Assembly: GCA_030628785.1 (NCBI GenBank) | Contig: DAOVQI010000107.1 | Location: 1 to 8,847, forward strand | Direction: 5' to 3' | DNA: 8,847 nt | Source of the DNA: Bacteroidota bacterium | GTDB taxonomy: Bacteria > Bacteroidota > Bacteroidia > Bacteroidales > VadinHA17 | Shown: positions 6,791 through 8,847 of the stretch, piece after piece | Position numbering within the stretch: position 1 is the stretch's first letter | How the letters are laid out: each line of letters begins with the position of its first letter | Notes under the pieces: model-generated | The model's input: only the letters and a program-made list of their open reading frames with translations | Database searches by the model: none | Told to the model about the DNA's origin: nothing | Translations under genes and position numbers: made by a program

Positions 6791-6826
6791 AATGACGAAC
6801 CGGAGCTTCGTCTTACTTTTCGCCCC
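6791..6826. repeat. 36-bp dispersed repeat, copy 2
   Basis: This matches 6286-6321 with five differences. Here the stem GACGAA (6794-6799) with TTCGTC (6807-6812) is perfect, while copy 1 has one mismatch. Confidence 0.7.
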
Positions 6827-6896
6827 TTCTCCTTCACAGACTCTGGCAGGTCTCTCCCATTCACACAGTCACCAAGTCTCTCCTCACCCAGCATCT

Positions 6897-6928
6897 AGTA
6901 CCCAGCACACAGCAACTTCCCCTTCTTC
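6897..6928. repeat. 32-bp direct repeat, left copy
   Basis: AGTACCCAGCAC followed by CAGCAA and TTCCCC recurs at 7032-7063 with three differences. The two copies bracket the octamer array and most of the long G-free tract. Confidence 0.7.
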
Positions 6929-6956
6929 TTCTTAACCTTAACCTCAACTTACAATT

Positions 6957-7020
6957 CCACTAACTTACTAACCCACTAACTTACTAACCCACTAACTTAC
7001 TAACTTACTAACTTCTAACC
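6957..7020. repeat. Octamer tandem array, YYACTAAC
   Basis: The 16-mer CCACTAACTTACTAAC is repeated exactly three times (6957-6972, 6973-6988, 6989-7004). A fourth degenerate copy follows (7005-7020). The underlying unit is 8 bp with alternating CC/TT heads. It lies inside a 115-base stretch with no G on the plus strand (6913-7027). There are no unique spacers, so it is not a CRISPR array. Confidence 0.85.
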
Positions 7021-7031
7021 TCCTACAGCTC

Positions 7032-7063
7032 AGTACCCAGCACCCAGCAATTTCCCCATCTTC
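7032..7063. repeat. 32-bp direct repeat, right copy
   Basis: This is the second copy of 6897-6928, at 29 of 32 identity. It ends 13 bases before the 3' end of lnt. A shorter CCCAGCA period of 7 bases is visible inside it. Confidence 0.7.
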
Positions 7064-7076
7064 CCTGTTATTGTTT

Positions 7077-8690
7077 TTACGAAGTTTGCTTTTTCTTGAT
7101 TAACACATTGACCAGGGTATATGCAAGGGCTATCAACGCAAAAAAACCTGAAACCCGACCGATATAGTTGCCATAACATACATAAAAGGTCTTTTTTTCG
7201 TTAAGATTTAGTGTGGCTTTGATTACAGCAGGCTCCCACCATTTGGTCCTTTGCAGTATTTCTCCCTTTTGGTTTATGAAACAAGATATCCCGGTATTTG
7301 CTGAACGTGCAATGCTACGTCTCGTTTCGATGGCCCGGAGACTTGAATATGTGAGGTGTTGTTTGTGCCCACCTGAGTTTCCCCACCAACCATCATTGGT
7401 AATTACGCAAAATAGGTTGGCGCCATTCTTAATGTAACCGGTGACATATTCACCATAAACCGATTCATAGCAGATTGCAACTCCTATCCGTGCCTTTCCA
7501 ACAGGATCATTTAAAGTAGTTCTCTCCTCCTGGATTCCATAACTGCCCGTAGTCCCTCCCAGATCTAGAATGAACTTCTCAAGGAAACGGAATAATTCAG
7601 GATATGGCATTTTCTCAACTCCGACCACTAATTTTGATTTATAGTACAATTGAATTTTATCAGTTGTGTCTACTTGTATAGCTGCATTGTAAACATCATA
7701 ATAGGCATCTGTATCAATAAATTTTCTTGCCGTAGGTGAAGGCTTTTCGCCGGGCTCATAATTATTTCGGGAGATAATACCAATAAGGAATTTTATTTGG
7801 GGATAAGTATCGACAAAACTTTGAACTCTTAAGATACTTCGGTTTTGATGTATAAATTTTTCCCATATGTTATCATCAATTGCAGTTTCCGGACCAATGA
7901 CATAATCAGTTGATGAGTCAACCAGGGAATCGGCAAAATGTAAAAGAATGGTAAGCTGTTCTTCATTGCTTAAACCATCAAATTTTTCAGTATATGGATC
8001 AATATTGGGCTGTATTATTACAATTTCACAGGGGTTTGTGGTTTCTACATAGGTCATAAAAGTAACCACTGAAAAAAGCATTGGAAAAAATATTAAAATA
8101 ACCAAAGCAGACACTTGTATAACCCGTTCCCTGAATTTTACAAGCGCTGAATAATTCAGAGAAAATCTAAAAAGCAAAATATTGGTTAACAGTATCCATA
8201 AAGTTCCGCCAAGTGTTCCGGAATATTCATACCATTGAATGAAAATTATGTCTTTTGAAAGACCATTTCCCAGATTTAACCAGGGCCATGAAATCTCGGC
8301 ATTTAAATAGATGTGTTCGAAAGCTATCCAGTAAACGATTAAGCCGAAATATCCAAAAGAGTTTCCGAGTTTTCTGTGAGTGATATGAAACAACCAGAAT
8401 ACCACAGACATCAGAAGGGTATTCACAGTTACGGCAGCAACAACCCCAACAAATGCTGCATTATAGATCCAATAGGTAGATAGAATATTCCAGACAAAAA
8501 ATGTTAATGATGCATAAAGGAAAACTTTCCTGGAACCATGTTTATCTCTGTTCTCATAAAAATGATGTTCAACAATGAGCAAAGGGATGAACGCTACAAT
8601 CAATACCAAACCAGTGAACCAACTTGTCCATGCTAAACTTAACAGAACACTACTGGTAATCGGGAACAGGATTAGTTTTGACTTGCTCAT
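7077..8690 (-). CDS. lnt: Apolipoprotein N-acyltransferase
   Basis: Lnt adds the third acyl chain to the N-terminal cysteine of lipoproteins in the inner membrane, taking it from phospholipid. From the chosen start the protein is 537 aa. Residues 5-215 form the N-terminal membrane domain of several helices and include WPWLNLGN (135-142), a conserved Lnt feature. Residues 222-490 are the periplasmic nitrilase-like domain, with the catalytic triad visible: Glu268 in VIGPETAI, Lys351 in YYKSKLVVG, and Cys407 in GVAICYESVYGE. These correspond to E. coli Glu267, Lys335 and Cys387. A last helix (about 511-530) precedes the basic C-terminus. The ATG at 8690 is preferred because the first membrane helix follows at the usual distance; the ATG at 8726 would add 12 residues. 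The gene is complete and stands alone, with repeat-rich DNA downstream. Confidence 0.96.
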   Translation of the reverse strand: MSKSKLILFPITSSVLLSLAWTSWFTGLVLIVAFIPLLIVEHHFYENRDKHGSRKVFLYASLTFFVWNILSTYWIYNAAFVGVVAAVTVNTLLMSVVFWLFHITHRKLGNSFGYFGLIVYWIAFEHIYLNAEISWPWLNLGNGLSKDIIFIQWYEYSGTLGGTLWILLTNILLFRFSLNYSALVKFRERVIQVSALVILIFFPMLFSVVTFMTYVETTNPCEIVIIQPNIDPYTEKFDGLSNEEQLTILLHFADSLVDSSTDYVIGPETAIDDNIWEKFIHQNRSILRVQSFVDTYPQIKFLIGIISRNNYEPGEKPSPTARKFIDTDAYYDVYNAAIQVDTTDKIQLYYKSKLVVGVEKMPYPELFRFLEKFILDLGGTTGSYGIQEERTTLNDPVGKARIGVAICYESVYGEYVTGYIKNGANLFCVITNDGWWGNSGGHKQHLTYSSLRAIETRRSIARSANTGISCFINQKGEILQRTKWWEPAVIKATLNLNEKKTFYVCYGNYIGRVSGFFALIALAYTLVNVLIKKKQTS

Positions 8691-8847
8691 GAATCGTATT
8701 GAAATGTATCGGAATTTTAAGAACATAGCTTAGCAAATTAATTAAAAAACCAATATTTGATTGATATTTTATACTAATTTTGGTTATTCCCAAAGGCTAA
8801 GGCTGAGGCTAAGGCTAAGGAAGATAAAAGGTTTTAGGATTTTAAGA
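8691..8847. other. Upstream spacer of lnt with edge hexamer repeat
   Basis: This AT-rich spacer must hold the lnt promoter if transcription starts locally, but I found no well-spaced Bacteroidota -33 TTTG / -7 TAnnTTTG pair. From 8796 to 8819 there are four in-phase hexamers: GCTAAG, GCTGAG, GCTAAG, GCTAAG. No gene is seen. Confidence 0.6.

Noticed and set aside
6957..7020. Possible CRISPR array
   Set aside because: The repeats are contiguous octamers with no unique spacers, and no cas gene is present.

Overview
The window looks like ordinary Bacteroidota (Bacteroidetes) chromosome, probably a Bacteroidales-like lineage. The main evidence is the pairing of a CarboxypepD_reg/TonB-dependent receptor with a DUF4249 lipoprotein, the three-part DsbD with its CDDEKC motif, the style of the ECF sigma factor, the lack of Shine-Dalgarno sequences, and AT-rich spacers full of REP-like palindromes. 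The genus cannot be named from this sequence.

Layout, left to right. (1) Positions 14-1831, plus strand: a thiol:disulfide reductase of the DsbD type, missing its signal peptide and the start of its first domain; an in-frame stop lies at 5-7. (2) Positions 1832-2017: a convergent spacer with three palindromes, two of which are related to each other and carry compensatory base changes. (3) Positions 2018-2836, minus strand: a DUF4249 lipoprotein. (4) Positions 2837-3097: a spacer almost filled by a nested inverted-repeat element of about 160 bp. (5) Positions 3098-5443, minus strand: a TonB-dependent outer-membrane receptor, the likely upstream partner of the DUF4249 lipoprotein. (6) Positions 5496-5527: an intrinsic terminator reading on the minus strand. 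(7) Positions 5553-5939, minus strand: an ECF sigma factor that has lost region 4 and ends instead in what looks like the last strand of an outer-membrane beta-barrel protein. (8) Positions 5940-7076: 1.1 kb with no convincing gene, made of palindromes, short tandem repeats and long tracts with no G on the plus strand. (9) Positions 7077-8690, minus strand: a complete apolipoprotein N-acyltransferase (Lnt). (10) Positions 8691-8847: upstream spacer ending in a hexanucleotide repeat at the window edge.

How the genes relate: most of them concern the cell envelope. DsbD carries reducing power across the inner membrane, Lnt finishes lipoprotein acylation, and the DUF4249 protein is a lipoprotein that probably works with the TonB receptor. 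Apart from the receptor/DUF4249 pair I see no single operon.

I do not see a clearly new biological system. The points most worth checking are the sigma/OMP chimera, the covarying hairpins, the nested palindromic element, and the repeat-rich 1.1 kb with its G-free tracts. RNA genes, CRISPR arrays, transposase genes and attachment sites were looked for and not seen.
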